64,000 nt of DNA. Origin: Streptococcus anginosus subsp. whileyi MAS624 (GTDB lineage Bacteria; Bacillota; Bacilli; Lactobacillales; Streptococcaceae). Below, piece by piece: positions 32,277-41,627 of the stretch. The position numbers and the translations under genes were made by a program. The stretch lies in assembly GCF_000478925.1 (NCBI RefSeq), contig NZ_AP013072.1, positions 164,501-228,500 on the forward strand. Direction: 5' to 3'. Each line of letters starts with the position of its first letter. Position 1 is the stretch's first letter. Below the pieces are notes generated by a model. That model was not told the DNA's origin. It made no database searches and saw nothing but the letters and a program-made list of their open reading frames with translations.

Positions 32277-34352
32277 TTATTTAAGTACGAGAACTTGTTT
32301 TGCAGGGACAGTATAGGAATCTTTGTTAGTATTGAGAGGAACGTCAAGGCTGATCTCTGGGTAGTTGATAAAAATAGCTTGTTTATCCTGATTTGGATAG
32401 CTAAATGCTTCGTTTCCAAAGTTAATGAGGATTGTGATTTGATCTTCTTTTTCTTTAATTTTATATTCGACCACAGAATCACTTAGCCATTCGACAGAAC
32501 AGTAATCTTTAATTTCTGTTCTTGTTTCCAAACTGAGGAGCAGATTTGCTTTTCTGAATTGGATCAACTGGCGAACAAAATCTACGTCTTTCTCATATTC
32601 AATTGAGTGTAGCCAATCAAGACGGTTGATGGCGTCTTGAGCATTATAAGTATTATCCATGAGGTTTTTACTACGGAAAAACTCTTGCCCGCTATGGAGG
32701 AATGGTACTCCTTGAGCTAACAAAGTAATATGCAAAGCGAGTCGTGCATCTGCTAACCGCTCATTTAGAGAGATATCTGGCTTTTTAATTGCAAAATAAT
32801 CAAAAGCCGTTGCATCGTCATGGCATTCCACGTAGTTGATAGCTTGCTGGGGTGCGATAAAATGTGCTGTTTCCGTTAATCCAACATTAGCTGTCAATAC
32901 ATTTTCTATCGTATCTATTGGTTTGGAATCTTGGATTTGACTGCCTTCTAAAATCGTTTCTTTGATTGTATTGCGGAAGTGGTCGCTGAAAAAACCATAG
33001 CTTGGTAACTGAGCGGCGTTGAATTGATGTGCAAGCCGATTGCTATCGAGTCCCGTATTCATACGCCAGCCTTCTCCATAAAGGTAGACATTTGGATAAA
33101 GAAACTTCAATTCCTCTGCGATTTGTTTCATGGTTTCCATATCTAGAATGCCCATGAGGTCAAAGCGGAAGCCGTCCATTCCATAAAGAGTTAGCCATTG
33201 TTTGAGGGAATGCTTAATATAGCTACGAACCATTGCTCGTTCACTTGCTACGTCGTTCCCACAGAAAGTCCCATTTGTTAAATTGGCATTGTGATCATAG
33301 CGGAAGAAATAGCCTGGGACGATTTTTTCAAAAGCATAGGTTTGGGGATCGTAGACATGATTGTAAACGACGTCCATGATAACACTGATGTCGGCTTGAT
33401 GATAAGCAGCGATTGCTTCTTGCAATTCAACGATTCTTGTATAAGGATCATGTGGATTCGTTGCAAAACTACCGTCAGGAAGATTGTATTGCATAGGGTC
33501 GTAGCCCCAGTTATACACGAGTTCTGGATGGTTTTCATCAACACTGCCAAAATCATACACTGGCATGAGTTGGATATGAGTAATGCCCAGTTGTTTGACA
33601 TAATCCATTCCCAAAGTGTGTTCTTGCAAATCAGGAGACTCTGTTAGGGACTTGAATTTCCCAGGGTAAGAAAACTCAGCTTCTTTTTGCATGGAAAAAT
33701 CTCTCACACTCATCTCGTAGATAACAGCTTTTGTTATTGGAATTTGTGTTGCTGCTCGGTGAATTGGGCGAGTAATTTTCTCTGGATTGACAACATAACT
33801 AACACCAGAATTGCTTTCTGAAGATAAGGCATAAGGATCATGGACTTCCACCCAGTGACCATTCACTTTGTGTAGATAGTAATAAGCAGCTCTATCAAAA
33901 TTTCCAGAGACTTCTATTTGCCAAACGCCCTTTTCACCAAGTGTCATCGGATAAACTTGATTTTGTAAATGGAGCAAAACTTGCTCGGAAATAGGAGCCC
34001 AGAGTTTAAAAGTCGTTACTTTAGGAGTGTAATGAGCTCCTAAGTCATCGCCATCATAAGCAAAGGTCTGGTCAAAAATCGGTTTTCTCACAATATGGCG
34101 AAATTGCAAAAAGGTTTTATTACGATCTTGGTCGTAAATCCAATAATGTTCAGTTACATCTAGCGGTTTTAGAGGAGCAAGACTGTATTGCACGAAGTCA
34201 TCTTGTTCTTCCAGAGTTCTTATCTGTAAGGTTTGTGTGCTATCAACCGTTTCGATTGTAAATTGTAATTGTTCAGTATAAAATTGTTTTTCTAACTCGA
34301 TCGTGATGAGACTTTGGTCATCTAAGTAGGCTTGGAATGTTCGGAAAGCCAT
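32277..34352 (-). CDS. pulA: Type I pullulanase
   Basis: A 691-residue GH13 debranching enzyme that cuts alpha-1,6 links in pullulan, glycogen and limit dextrins. After an N-terminal beta region (CBM48-like, FKLWAPISEQVLLHLQ), the type I signature YNWGYDPMQYNLPDGSF is present, then the catalytic region: GMDGFRFDLMGILD (nucleophile Asp), VYLYGEGWRMNTG (acid Glu) and NYVECHDDATAFD (third Asp). No signal peptide, so it acts in the cytoplasm on imported maltodextrins. It lies 13 bases downstream of malR in the same direction, extending the mal operon. Confidence 0.94.
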   Translation of the reverse strand: MAFRTFQAYLDDQSLITIELEKQFYTEQLQFTIETVDSTQTLQIRTLEEQDDFVQYSLAPLKPLDVTEHYWIYDQDRNKTFLQFRHIVRKPIFDQTFAYDGDDLGAHYTPKVTTFKLWAPISEQVLLHLQNQVYPMTLGEKGVWQIEVSGNFDRAAYYYLHKVNGHWVEVHDPYALSSESNSGVSYVVNPEKITRPIHRAATQIPITKAVIYEMSVRDFSMQKEAEFSYPGKFKSLTESPDLQEHTLGMDYVKQLGITHIQLMPVYDFGSVDENHPELVYNWGYDPMQYNLPDGSFATNPHDPYTRIVELQEAIAAYHQADISVIMDVVYNHVYDPQTYAFEKIVPGYFFRYDHNANLTNGTFCGNDVASERAMVRSYIKHSLKQWLTLYGMDGFRFDLMGILDMETMKQIAEELKFLYPNVYLYGEGWRMNTGLDSNRLAHQFNAAQLPSYGFFSDHFRNTIKETILEGSQIQDSKPIDTIENVLTANVGLTETAHFIAPQQAINYVECHDDATAFDYFAIKKPDISLNERLADARLALHITLLAQGVPFLHSGQEFFRSKNLMDNTYNAQDAINRLDWLHSIEYEKDVDFVRQLIQFRKANLLLSLETRTEIKDYCSVEWLSDSVVEYKIKEKEDQITILINFGNEAFSYPNQDKQAIFINYPEISLDVPLNTNKDSYTVPAKQVLVLK

Positions 34353-34365
34353 AAACTTCCTTTCT

Positions 34366-35352
34366 TTATTGTTCGATAATGCGATGTGGAATTAATTGGC
34401 GATAACAAATTTGTCGATTTTCTTTGGTATCATTGATAATTTGTAGAATAGTCTTGAACGAAACCCGCCCTAGCTCTAATGTGTTAATATCTACATAAGC
34501 TGTTAAATCAAGTTTGGGTTTAATAGAGTCAAAGGCTAGAGTGGGAACAGATAATTGATTTTCATTTAAATAATTACAAACTCCCTCTGCCAGCATACTG
34601 TCTGTTGTGATAATAGCATCAATTTTTGTATCACGACTGAGAAGGCGCTTGGTAAATTGATATCCTTTGTCTTCCAAAAATTCATTTGCAAAGGCTGTAT
34701 TTTGAGGGTCAAGCTCTAAATGGTAATCTTCTAGCGCTTTTTGGTATCCTTTATAGCGGTCTTGCGTTACAAATAGTCTTTTGCTACCGCCGATAAAAGC
34801 AATATTACGGCAGTCTTTTTTGATAAAATATTCTGTTGCATCATATCCCGCTTGGATATTGTCATTATCCACCAAAGGAATAAAGGGAGAAAGAGATTTT
34901 CCCAAAATTAAGAAAGGAAATTGTTCTTCACTGACCATTTTCACTAGTGGATCATTTTCTTGAGAGTAAAGAAAGATGAGTCCGTCTACTCGTTTGCCAA
35001 GAACCATTTGGGAAATAGCTTCCATGCGTTCTTTTTCATTTTTTCCAGTCGCAATTTGAATAGCATAGTGATGCTCGGAAGCCACCTGAGCAATCCCGCG
35101 AAAGACTGAAGGAAAAAATGGATTTTGATAAAAAGCATCGGAATCATCAGGTAAAACAACACCAATGACTTGTGTGTAACTGCTAACAAGACTACGTGCA
35201 TTAAGATTAGGATGATAATTCAATTCCTTCATAGCTTTACGGACTCTTTTTTTGGTCTCATCGCTGATGCTGGATTTATTTTGGACAACACGGGTAACGG
35301 TAGAAGGCGAAACTCCTGCCAATTTAGCAACTTCTTTAATAGTAACTCGCAT
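34366..35352 (-). CDS. malR: Maltose/maltodextrin regulator, LacI family
   Basis: A 328-residue LacI/GalR repressor: helix-turn-helix VTIKEVAKLAGVSPSTVTRV at the start, hinge NYHPNLNARSL, and a periplasmic-binding-protein-like sugar domain (IGVVLPDDSDAFYQNPFF, IAFIGGSKRLFVTQDRYKGY). It is in the pneumococcal malR position, downstream of malX-C-D-A. Two CGCAAACGTTTTC-type operators in the malX/malQ control region are its expected targets, released by maltose. Confidence 0.93.
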   Translation of the reverse strand: MRVTIKEVAKLAGVSPSTVTRVVQNKSSISDETKKRVRKAMKELNYHPNLNARSLVSSYTQVIGVVLPDDSDAFYQNPFFPSVFRGIAQVASEHHYAIQIATGKNEKERMEAISQMVLGKRVDGLIFLYSQENDPLVKMVSEEQFPFLILGKSLSPFIPLVDNDNIQAGYDATEYFIKKDCRNIAFIGGSKRLFVTQDRYKGYQKALEDYHLELDPQNTAFANEFLEDKGYQFTKRLLSRDTKIDAIITTDSMLAEGVCNYLNENQLSVPTLAFDSIKPKLDLTAYVDINTLELGRVSFKTILQIINDTKENRQICYRQLIPHRIIEQ

Positions 35353-35362
35353 AAAAAACCTC

Positions 35363-36175
35363 CTACTTTTTCATTTTTTCATCACGGAAATGTGTCCGAT
35401 AGAAAATAATGACGAGATAAAGAACAAACAGAATGTTTTGAATGGTAATCATAGTGGTCATGGCTTGACCGAACAATAACCCTGCCGCGACAGCAATCAA
35501 TGTTGGCAAACCTAAACAATTCAAAGCAAAATGATAGCATTCTTTGACGGTTTTAAAAGAAAAAAGACGAGATTTTTTCGTTAAGTAAAGGAAAAAAGTG
35601 GCACCTAGAAGGACAATAAAGAAGTTTAATGCCAATAGAAATCCTGAAATCAAAATCAAAAATAGACTGACAGTGATACGATTTTGTTGGAACCAATCTT
35701 GTGAAATGGCTGCGCTCAGAGCAGCTTTATTTTTTAAAGCAGCTTGATTGATGTGCTGATATTGAATGTTTGCCAGTTTTCTTCCTTTTTTACTAATAAC
35801 CAATTGCTTTGGCTCAAAAGCAAGGGTCAGCTTTTCTCCTAAAGCTGTATTCCCTTTTCCAAGAAGGACAGTTCCTGCTTTGCTATTGTGAGTTGATTGC
35901 TGACCAGCATAGCTGAATTGATGATTTGCTATTTTAGCATTCTCTGTGATATCGTCCATTACTTCCTTTGTGATAGGGTCAAAAACACCGTCTACGAAGG
36001 TAGTGAGTGGATAAGTTTTGAGAGATGCATTTTGCACAGCAACTGGTATCATGGATAAGGAAATTAAAAAGATGCTTGTAAAAATCAATTGACACCAGGT
36101 CAGTAATTTTCGGTTGGCAAAAGGCTTTTTAAAACCGTAAATACTAGAAAAATAATTAAATGGATAAGGTAGCAT
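35363..36175 (-). CDS. malA: MalA-like DUF1189 membrane protein
   Basis: About 270 residues; start chosen at 36175 (MLPYPFNYFSSIYGFKKPF). An N-terminal membrane segment, an external domain (about 50-170) and three to four C-terminal helices fit DUF1189. Streptococcal mal loci carry this gene under the name malA between the permease genes and malR; its molecular role is not established. It is separated from malD by about 100 bases containing a GAGGGTGGGACAAG repeat fragment. Confidence 0.85.
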   Translation of the reverse strand: MLPYPFNYFSSIYGFKKPFANRKLLTWCQLIFTSIFLISLSMIPVAVQNASLKTYPLTTFVDGVFDPITKEVMDDITENAKIANHQFSYAGQQSTHNSKAGTVLLGKGNTALGEKLTLAFEPKQLVISKKGRKLANIQYQHINQAALKNKAALSAAISQDWFQQNRITVSLFLILISGFLLALNFFIVLLGATFFLYLTKKSRLFSFKTVKECYHFALNCLGLPTLIAVAAGLLFGQAMTTMITIQNILFVLYLVIIFYRTHFRDEKMKK

Positions 36176-36272
36176 AAGACACACTTTCTAAAAAATTATA
36201 GTCAGGTGATAGCTAATAAAATTAAATTTATTAGCTATCATACAACTATAAATAAAAGAGGGTGGGACAAGA

Positions 36273-37115
36273 TTATCCCTTGTCGCCACCACTTGTTAAA
36301 CCAGATACAAAGTTCTTTTGTAGGAAGAAGAATAAGATACAGATTGGCAAGGCAATCAAGATAGCACCTGCTGAGAAGTAGGCAATCTTCAAATTCTTCA
36401 CATCACTAACAAAGGTTTGTAAACCAACAGCAACTGTATAGAATTCTTTTTCACGAAGTAAGAAACTAGATAAGATATAGTCTCCAAATGGTCCCATGAA
36501 AGCCCAGAGAGCTTGTACAGCAATCATTGGACGAACGAGTGGCAGTACAATTTGCCAGAAGCGTCTGAAGTGACCAGCACCGTCCAATTTAGCAGACTCA
36601 TCAAGCGAGATGGGAACCGTATCAAAGTATCCTTTCATGAGCCAAGCGTTCATTGGGATACCACCGCCGACATAAAGGAAGATGAGGAACCAACTGTGGT
36701 TGAGCGCATTTAACATCAAAGCCATAACGAAGAAGGCGGTCAGGGCAGCCATTGTTGGCACCATTTGAATGATTAAGAAGAAGACCAGACTTTGTTTTCT
36801 AGCTAGGAAATTATAACGACTATAAGCGTAACCAGCTAGTACAACTATACTTGTTTGGATAATCATTGTCAAGATAGCAATGATTAAAGTGTTAAAGTAC
36901 CAAGTCCCATAAAGAGTTTCAGTAAAAAGCTTGCTAAAGTTTTCTAGGCTAAGATTAATATCTGTATCTAGCTTAAACGCAAGGACATTCCCTGTCTTGA
37001 AAGCAGACATAATCGTAATCAAGAGAGGATAGATAATGATAATAGATAAAGCCACTAGATAGAAATAAGTTAAAAAGTGGTTTAAACGGCGTTTAAATTT
37101 AATAGAATTATTCAT
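36273..37115 (-). CDS. malD: Maltodextrin ABC transporter permease MalD
   Basis: A 280-residue inner-membrane permease of the MalG type, start at 37115 ([18 protein letters not shown]). Six hydrophobic segments and the ABC-permease EAA-like loop ([25 protein letters not shown] in two parts) are visible. It forms the channel with MalC. Its start is one base after the malC stop, so the genes are coupled. No ATPase gene is present here; streptococci use the shared MsmK ATPase encoded elsewhere. Confidence 0.94.
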   Translation of the reverse strand: MNNSIKFKRRLNHFLTYFYLVALSIIIIYPLLITIMSAFKTGNVLAFKLDTDINLSLENFSKLFTETLYGTWYFNTLIIAILTMIIQTSIVVLAGYAYSRYNFLARKQSLVFFLIIQMVPTMAALTAFFVMALMLNALNHSWFLIFLYVGGGIPMNAWLMKGYFDTVPISLDESAKLDGAGHFRRFWQIVLPLVRPMIAVQALWAFMGPFGDYILSSFLLREKEFYTVAVGLQTFVSDVKNLKIAYFSAGAILIALPICILFFFLQKNFVSGLTSGGDKG

Positions 37116-37116
37116 C

Positions 37117-38412
37117 TTACACATCCTCCATATCAAATGCATGTAGTTTCTTGAACGCAATCATGGAGATTGAAATCACGATAAGAGAAATGATAAGTGT
37201 TACCGCAGCAGCCATTGAGTATTGAGGAGCTGCACCTGTTGTTAAACGATAAATCCATGAAATGAGGATGTCAGTCGAACCTGCACCACCACCAACTGTA
37301 CCAGGACCGCCATCATTAAAGAGGTACATGATAGAGAAGTTGTTGAAGTTGAAAGTATACTGACTGATGAGTGTAGGAGCAGCAACTGCTAAAATCATTG
37401 GGAAAGTGATATTGCGGAATTTTTGCCATGCATTTGCACCATCAATGTAAGCCGCTTCGTAAAGATCGTTTGGAATGGATTGCAAGATACCAAGTGTCAA
37501 TACACAAATGTAAGGGAAACCAAGCCAACCTTGCATCATAATTAGAGCAATTTTAGTCCAGGTCGGATCTGTTTTCCAAGGAATCAGATGTCCATTTAAG
37601 AATGGCAATACTTTACCAAGAAGCGGAATGACTTGGGTATTGATTGCACCGATACTATCGTTGAACATGTTACTGAAAGTTAAGATAGTGATGAATGCTG
37701 GGACAGCCCAAGGCAGTAGGAAGATAACGCCGAAAATGCGTTTTCCTTTAATAAATGGTTGGTTTGCAATAATAGCGGTAAAAATACCAATAACGATTTG
37801 GACAGTTGAGGCAGTCAGTGCCCAGATAATAGTCCAACCAAGAACGGCTCCAAAAGCAGAGCGGAAAGTGCTAAGTCGCCAAATATTAGTGAAGTTTGTC
37901 ACGCCAACCCAATCCAAGAGCTTGGTTGGAGGCAGATGTTGGAAATCATAGTTTGTAAAGGCGATTAAAAGAGTGACCAATACAGGGAAAATGATAGCAA
38001 AAGTCATTGCAATATATGAAGGAATAATCAATAGGTAAGGAAAACCATTAGCGTAAATTCCTTTTAACATATCTTTGAAAGTCGTAGGAACTGGATAATC
38101 ATTATTCCAACGTTTCGCAATAGTATAAGCATCTTTTAGATTGAGAGCATAAAAGATGAAATAAACAATGACAAGAATAAAGTGGAATGCACCACGAATC
38201 AGCATGAAAAGAGAGTTATCGCGTCCAGACACCTCACCGAGAGTAAATAAGTTTCCTAACTCAGGAGCAGCAATGGCGAAAAAGTAAATCAAAAATAAGA
38301 TGGTAACTCCTAAAAAGATAGCCCCTTTTGCTTTTTGTTTATTATAAATTTGCCCAAGTCCTGGGATGAGGGAGAGCAGCAATGCTTTACGTGGCTGTTG
38401 TTGTGTAGTCAT
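37117..38412 (-). CDS. malC: Maltodextrin ABC transporter permease MalC
   Basis: A 431-residue MalF-type permease. It has a basic start ([20 protein letters not shown]), about eight hydrophobic segments and the EAA loop [20 protein letters not shown]. The N-terminal extension with an extra helix pair is usual for streptococcal MalC. It follows malX by about 70 bases with a small hairpin between, which may lower permease levels relative to the binding protein. Confidence 0.94.
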   Translation of the reverse strand: MTTQQQPRKALLLSLIPGLGQIYNKQKAKGAIFLGVTILFLIYFFAIAAPELGNLFTLGEVSGRDNSLFMLIRGAFHFILVIVYFIFYALNLKDAYTIAKRWNNDYPVPTTFKDMLKGIYANGFPYLLIIPSYIAMTFAIIFPVLVTLLIAFTNYDFQHLPPTKLLDWVGVTNFTNIWRLSTFRSAFGAVLGWTIIWALTASTVQIVIGIFTAIIANQPFIKGKRIFGVIFLLPWAVPAFITILTFSNMFNDSIGAINTQVIPLLGKVLPFLNGHLIPWKTDPTWTKIALIMMQGWLGFPYICVLTLGILQSIPNDLYEAAYIDGANAWQKFRNITFPMILAVAAPTLISQYTFNFNNFSIMYLFNDGGPGTVGGGAGSTDILISWIYRLTTGAAPQYSMAAAVTLIISLIVISISMIAFKKLHAFDMEDV

Positions 38413-38485
38413 CAGAGTCTCCTTTTTCTAAAATATAGAACTCGACTGGTGCTGCCAATCGAGTTCTATCCTACCTCAATCTGTT

Positions 38486-39748
38486 TTATTTTTTACCAAA
38501 TTTTTGATCGATAGTATCTTTAATCAATTTCACGGCATCATTTGCAGCAGTTTTAGCATCTTTTTTACCACTTACAGCATCAAAGAGCATACTTGCTGCT
38601 GGATCCCATACAGTACTCATTTCAGAGATATTTGGCATAGGTTGAGCAGATTGGAACTGTTTAACAACAGCTGAAGTCAATTCATCATTTTTACCTTCAG
38701 CATATTTACGAGCTTCTGTATTAGCAGGTACTTCGTTTGTAGCATCATAGAAAGCTTTTTGTTGATCTGTTGATGTCAAGAAGTTGACAAATTTTTGAGC
38801 TGTTTTGGCATTTTTAGATCCTGCAGGGATGACCCAAGCTTTACCACCACCAAAGGTTTGATAGTTTTCACCATTTGGAAGTGTAGGAATAGTGGCAACA
38901 CCATAGTTCACTTTAGCTTCTTTAAATGATGCAGCTTTCCAAGGGCCTTCAATGATAGCAGCTGTTTTACCTGATTGGAATTGAGTTTGAATTAAGTTTG
39001 CGGCACCTTTAGTATCTTGCATTCCTTTTGGCCATTTTGCATACCAAGTTTTAGCGTATTCAACACCTTTGATAGAACCGTCATTTGCAAGTCCAATATC
39101 TTTAGGATCGGTACCATTCTTACCAAAGACGTATCCACCATTACCCGCTAAAAGACCATAAGTATAATAGAAGTTTGTCCAGTCAGCGAGGAAAGCAGTT
39201 GTTTTGCCATTTTCGTTAGCAAAAGCATATTTGCTGTCTTTTGCCAGTTCTTCTAATTCAGCAAATGTAGTTGGAGCTTTAGAGATAAGATTTTTGTTAT
39301 AGTACATTACTAATGTTTCAATAACAGCAGGTGCGCCATAAGTCTTACCTTTTGTTGTTACGAGTGCTTTGGTAGTATCATCTGTCATTGAACCTTTATC
39401 AAGTTTCATTTCAGAAAGTTGGCCGTCTGAACCGAGACTACCTACACGGTCATATGGAGACATCATAACGTCTGGAGCTTTGCCAGATTGGTTGTCAAGT
39501 GAAAGATTTTCAAGACCTTTAAGTTGGTCGCCAGTTTTAATAGTAACTTTTGTTCCACTTTCTTTTTCAAAAGCTTCAGCTGCTTTCTTTACATATTTTT
39601 CGTATTGTTTTTCTACGTAAACAGTGAGGTTTTTACCATCACCAGAAGAAGCTGATTTATTATTTTTGCTACCGCAAGCTACTAGTAACAAACTAGCCAA
39701 TCCTACAGTTCCAAGAACTGCAACACTTTTCAACATTTTACGTTTCAT
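38486..39748 (-). CDS. malX: Maltodextrin-binding lipoprotein
   Basis: A 420-residue solute-binding lipoprotein. The signal peptide ends at the lipobox LLVAC with Cys25, followed by a Ser/Lys/Asn linker. The fold region starts KNLTVYVEKQYEKYVKKAAE and later has the MalE-like elements APDVMMSPYDRVGSLGSDG, FGGGKAWVIPAGSKN and VKQFQSAQPMPNISEMSTVW. It captures linear maltodextrins outside the membrane for MalC-MalD. It is the first gene of the leftward operon, under a MalR-type operator. AGGAGG precedes the start. Confidence 0.96.
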   Translation of the reverse strand: MKRKMLKSVAVLGTVGLASLLLVACGSKNNKSASSGDGKNLTVYVEKQYEKYVKKAAEAFEKESGTKVTIKTGDQLKGLENLSLDNQSGKAPDVMMSPYDRVGSLGSDGQLSEMKLDKGSMTDDTTKALVTTKGKTYGAPAVIETLVMYYNKNLISKAPTTFAELEELAKDSKYAFANENGKTTAFLADWTNFYYTYGLLAGNGGYVFGKNGTDPKDIGLANDGSIKGVEYAKTWYAKWPKGMQDTKGAANLIQTQFQSGKTAAIIEGPWKAASFKEAKVNYGVATIPTLPNGENYQTFGGGKAWVIPAGSKNAKTAQKFVNFLTSTDQQKAFYDATNEVPANTEARKYAEGKNDELTSAVVKQFQSAQPMPNISEMSTVWDPAASMLFDAVSGKKDAKTAANDAVKLIKDTIDQKFGKK

Positions 39749-39799
39749 GATTTATTCCTCCTAAAGAATAAAATAATAAGATAACAATTTAAAATAGTT

Positions 39800-40032
39800 T
39801 ACGCAAACGTTTTCTTAAACTATACTTAGTATACCACAAATAGAAAACGGTTGCAACACTTTTTTAAAAAAATCTTAAAAATTTTTTATTTTCCACTCCA
39901 AAAAATTTAATAAAACAATAGAAGAAAATGATTTAAACATCCAAAACATTTTAAAAAATTACAAAAAAAGCAGAAAAATGGTTGCGTCCATTCTGGAATT
40001 AAGTTATAATCAAATCAACGCAAACGTTTTCG
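39800..40032. promoter_or_regulatory. Divergent mal promoters with two MalR operators
   Basis: Leftward (malX): TTGCAA at 39851-39856 and extended -10 TGG-TATACT (complement at 39828-39833), spacing 17. Rightward (malQ): TTGCGT 39982-39987 and TATAAT 40005-40010, spacing 17. Operators: ACGCAAACGTTTTC at 39801-39814, downstream of the malX start point, and ACGCAAACGTTTTCG at 40018-40032, on the malQ start point; both are LacI-type semi-palindromes. A third, weaker AAACGGTTGCAAC lies at 39845. The rest of the 330-bp gap is AT-rich with no gene. Confidence 0.75.
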
Positions 40033-40078
40033 TTAAATGAATGCAAAATTTAACAGAAAAATTTATTGAGGTGATAAG

Positions 40079-41602
40079 ATGAAAGAACGTCAAAGTGGTG
40101 TTCTCATGCATATTTCTTCTCTTCCAGGGAAATACGGAATCGGCTCATTTGGAAAAAGTGCTTACGATTTTGTGGATTTTTTGGTAAGAACAAAGCAACG
40201 CTACTGGCAAATTTTGCCTTTGGGCACGACCAGTTATGGAGATTCTCCTTACCAATCATTCTCTGCATTTGCGGGAAATACACATTTTATTGATTTTGAC
40301 CGACTGATTGAAGAGGGTCTACTTACTGAAAGTGATCTTGATGGTTTAGACTTTGGTCAAGATCCAAGAAAAGTAGATTATGCGAAAGTTTTCAACAATC
40401 GTAGACCGGTTTTAGAAAAAGCTGTGAAACGTTTCTTAGAACGCGGAGATTTAGCAGCTTATGAAAAATTTGTAGCAGATAATGCGTCTTGGCTTGAAGT
40501 ATTTGTTGAATACATGGCGATTAAAGAGCATTTCGACTTGAAAGCTTGGACTGAATGGCCAGATGCAGCGGTACGTCATCGTGAAGCGTCTAGCTTGGCA
40601 ACTTATCGCGAAAAGCTAGCTGATCGATTGACCTATCATCGTGTTACGCAATATCTCTTCTTCAAACAATGGTTAGAATTGAAAAATTATGCTAACGAAC
40701 ATCATATTGAAATCGTTGGCGATATGCCAATCTATGTGGCAGCTGATAGCTGTGATGTTTGGGCGCAACCGCATTTCTTTAAAACAGATGAATTAGGACA
40801 GCCTACATGTGTAGCAGGATGTCCGCCAGATGAATTCTCTGCGACCGGTCAACTTTGGGGAAACCCAATTTATGACTGGAAGGCAATGGATGAAGATGGG
40901 TATAGCTGGTGGATTGAACGCTTACGTGAGAGTTTCAAAATCTACGATGTGGTTCGTATCGATCATTTTCGTGGTTTTGAATCTTATTGGGAAATCCCTG
41001 CTGGATCCGATACAGCCGCTCCTGGTAAATGGGTGAAAGGTCCTGATTATGCTTTGTTTAAAGCTGTGAAGGAAGAATTGGGTGAACTAAACATCATCGC
41101 CGAGGACTTAGGCTTTATGACCGACGAAGTGATTGCTTTGCGGGAAAAAACAGGCTTCCCTGGTATGAAAGTCACTCAATTCGCCTTTAATCCAGAGTCT
41201 GAAAGTATTGATAGTCCACATCTTGCGCCTAACAATTCTGTCATGTACACAGGTACGCATGATAATAATACGGTACTTGGTTGGTATCGCGATGAAATTG
41301 ATGATGCCATACGTGAATATATGGCTCAATATACTAATCGTAAAGAATATGAAACAGTACCTCATGCTATGCTACGGACTATCTTTGCTTCTGTCAGCTT
41401 TATGGCAATTGCAACCATGCAAGATTTGCTTGAACTAGACGGCTCAGCTCGCATGAACTACCCATCAAGCATTGGTGGCAATTGGTCATGGCGTATGACA
41501 GCAGATGAATTGGACCCTGTGATTGAAGCAGAGTTATATAGCTTGACGAAAACATATCGTCGTTTAAATAAAAAATTATTAAAGGAAGAGAATGAATTGT
41601 AA
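40079..41602 (+). CDS. malQ: 4-alpha-glucanotransferase (amylomaltase)
   Basis: A 507-residue GH77 enzyme that transfers glucan segments between maltodextrins and releases glucose. Landmarks: SSLPGKYGIGSFGKSAYDFV, WQILPLGTTSYGDSPYQSFS, VGDMPIYVAADSCDVWA, GCPPDEFSATGQLWGNPIYD, VRIDHFRGFESYWEIPAG (nucleophile Asp), IIAEDLGFMTDEV (acid Glu) and YTGTHDNNTVLGWY. It acts in the cytoplasm with MalP, encoded 25 bases downstream. The name malM is also used in pneumococcus. Confidence 0.97.
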   Translation: MKERQSGVLMHISSLPGKYGIGSFGKSAYDFVDFLVRTKQRYWQILPLGTTSYGDSPYQSFSAFAGNTHFIDFDRLIEEGLLTESDLDGLDFGQDPRKVDYAKVFNNRRPVLEKAVKRFLERGDLAAYEKFVADNASWLEVFVEYMAIKEHFDLKAWTEWPDAAVRHREASSLATYREKLADRLTYHRVTQYLFFKQWLELKNYANEHHIEIVGDMPIYVAADSCDVWAQPHFFKTDELGQPTCVAGCPPDEFSATGQLWGNPIYDWKAMDEDGYSWWIERLRESFKIYDVVRIDHFRGFESYWEIPAGSDTAAPGKWVKGPDYALFKAVKEELGELNIIAEDLGFMTDEVIALREKTGFPGMKVTQFAFNPESESIDSPHLAPNNSVMYTGTHDNNTVLGWYRDEIDDAIREYMAQYTNRKEYETVPHAMLRTIFASVSFMAIATMQDLLELDGSARMNYPSSIGGNWSWRMTADELDPVIEAELYSLTKTYRRLNKKLLKEENEL

Positions 41603-41627
41603 CGTTCTTTTCTAGGTAGGAGAAAAA

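Noticed and set aside
39814-39829. CiaR box at the malX start (ACTAAG-N5-TTTAAG)
   Set aside because: One hexamer deviates from the consensus and the site falls within the MalR operator/promoter region, so I do not claim it.
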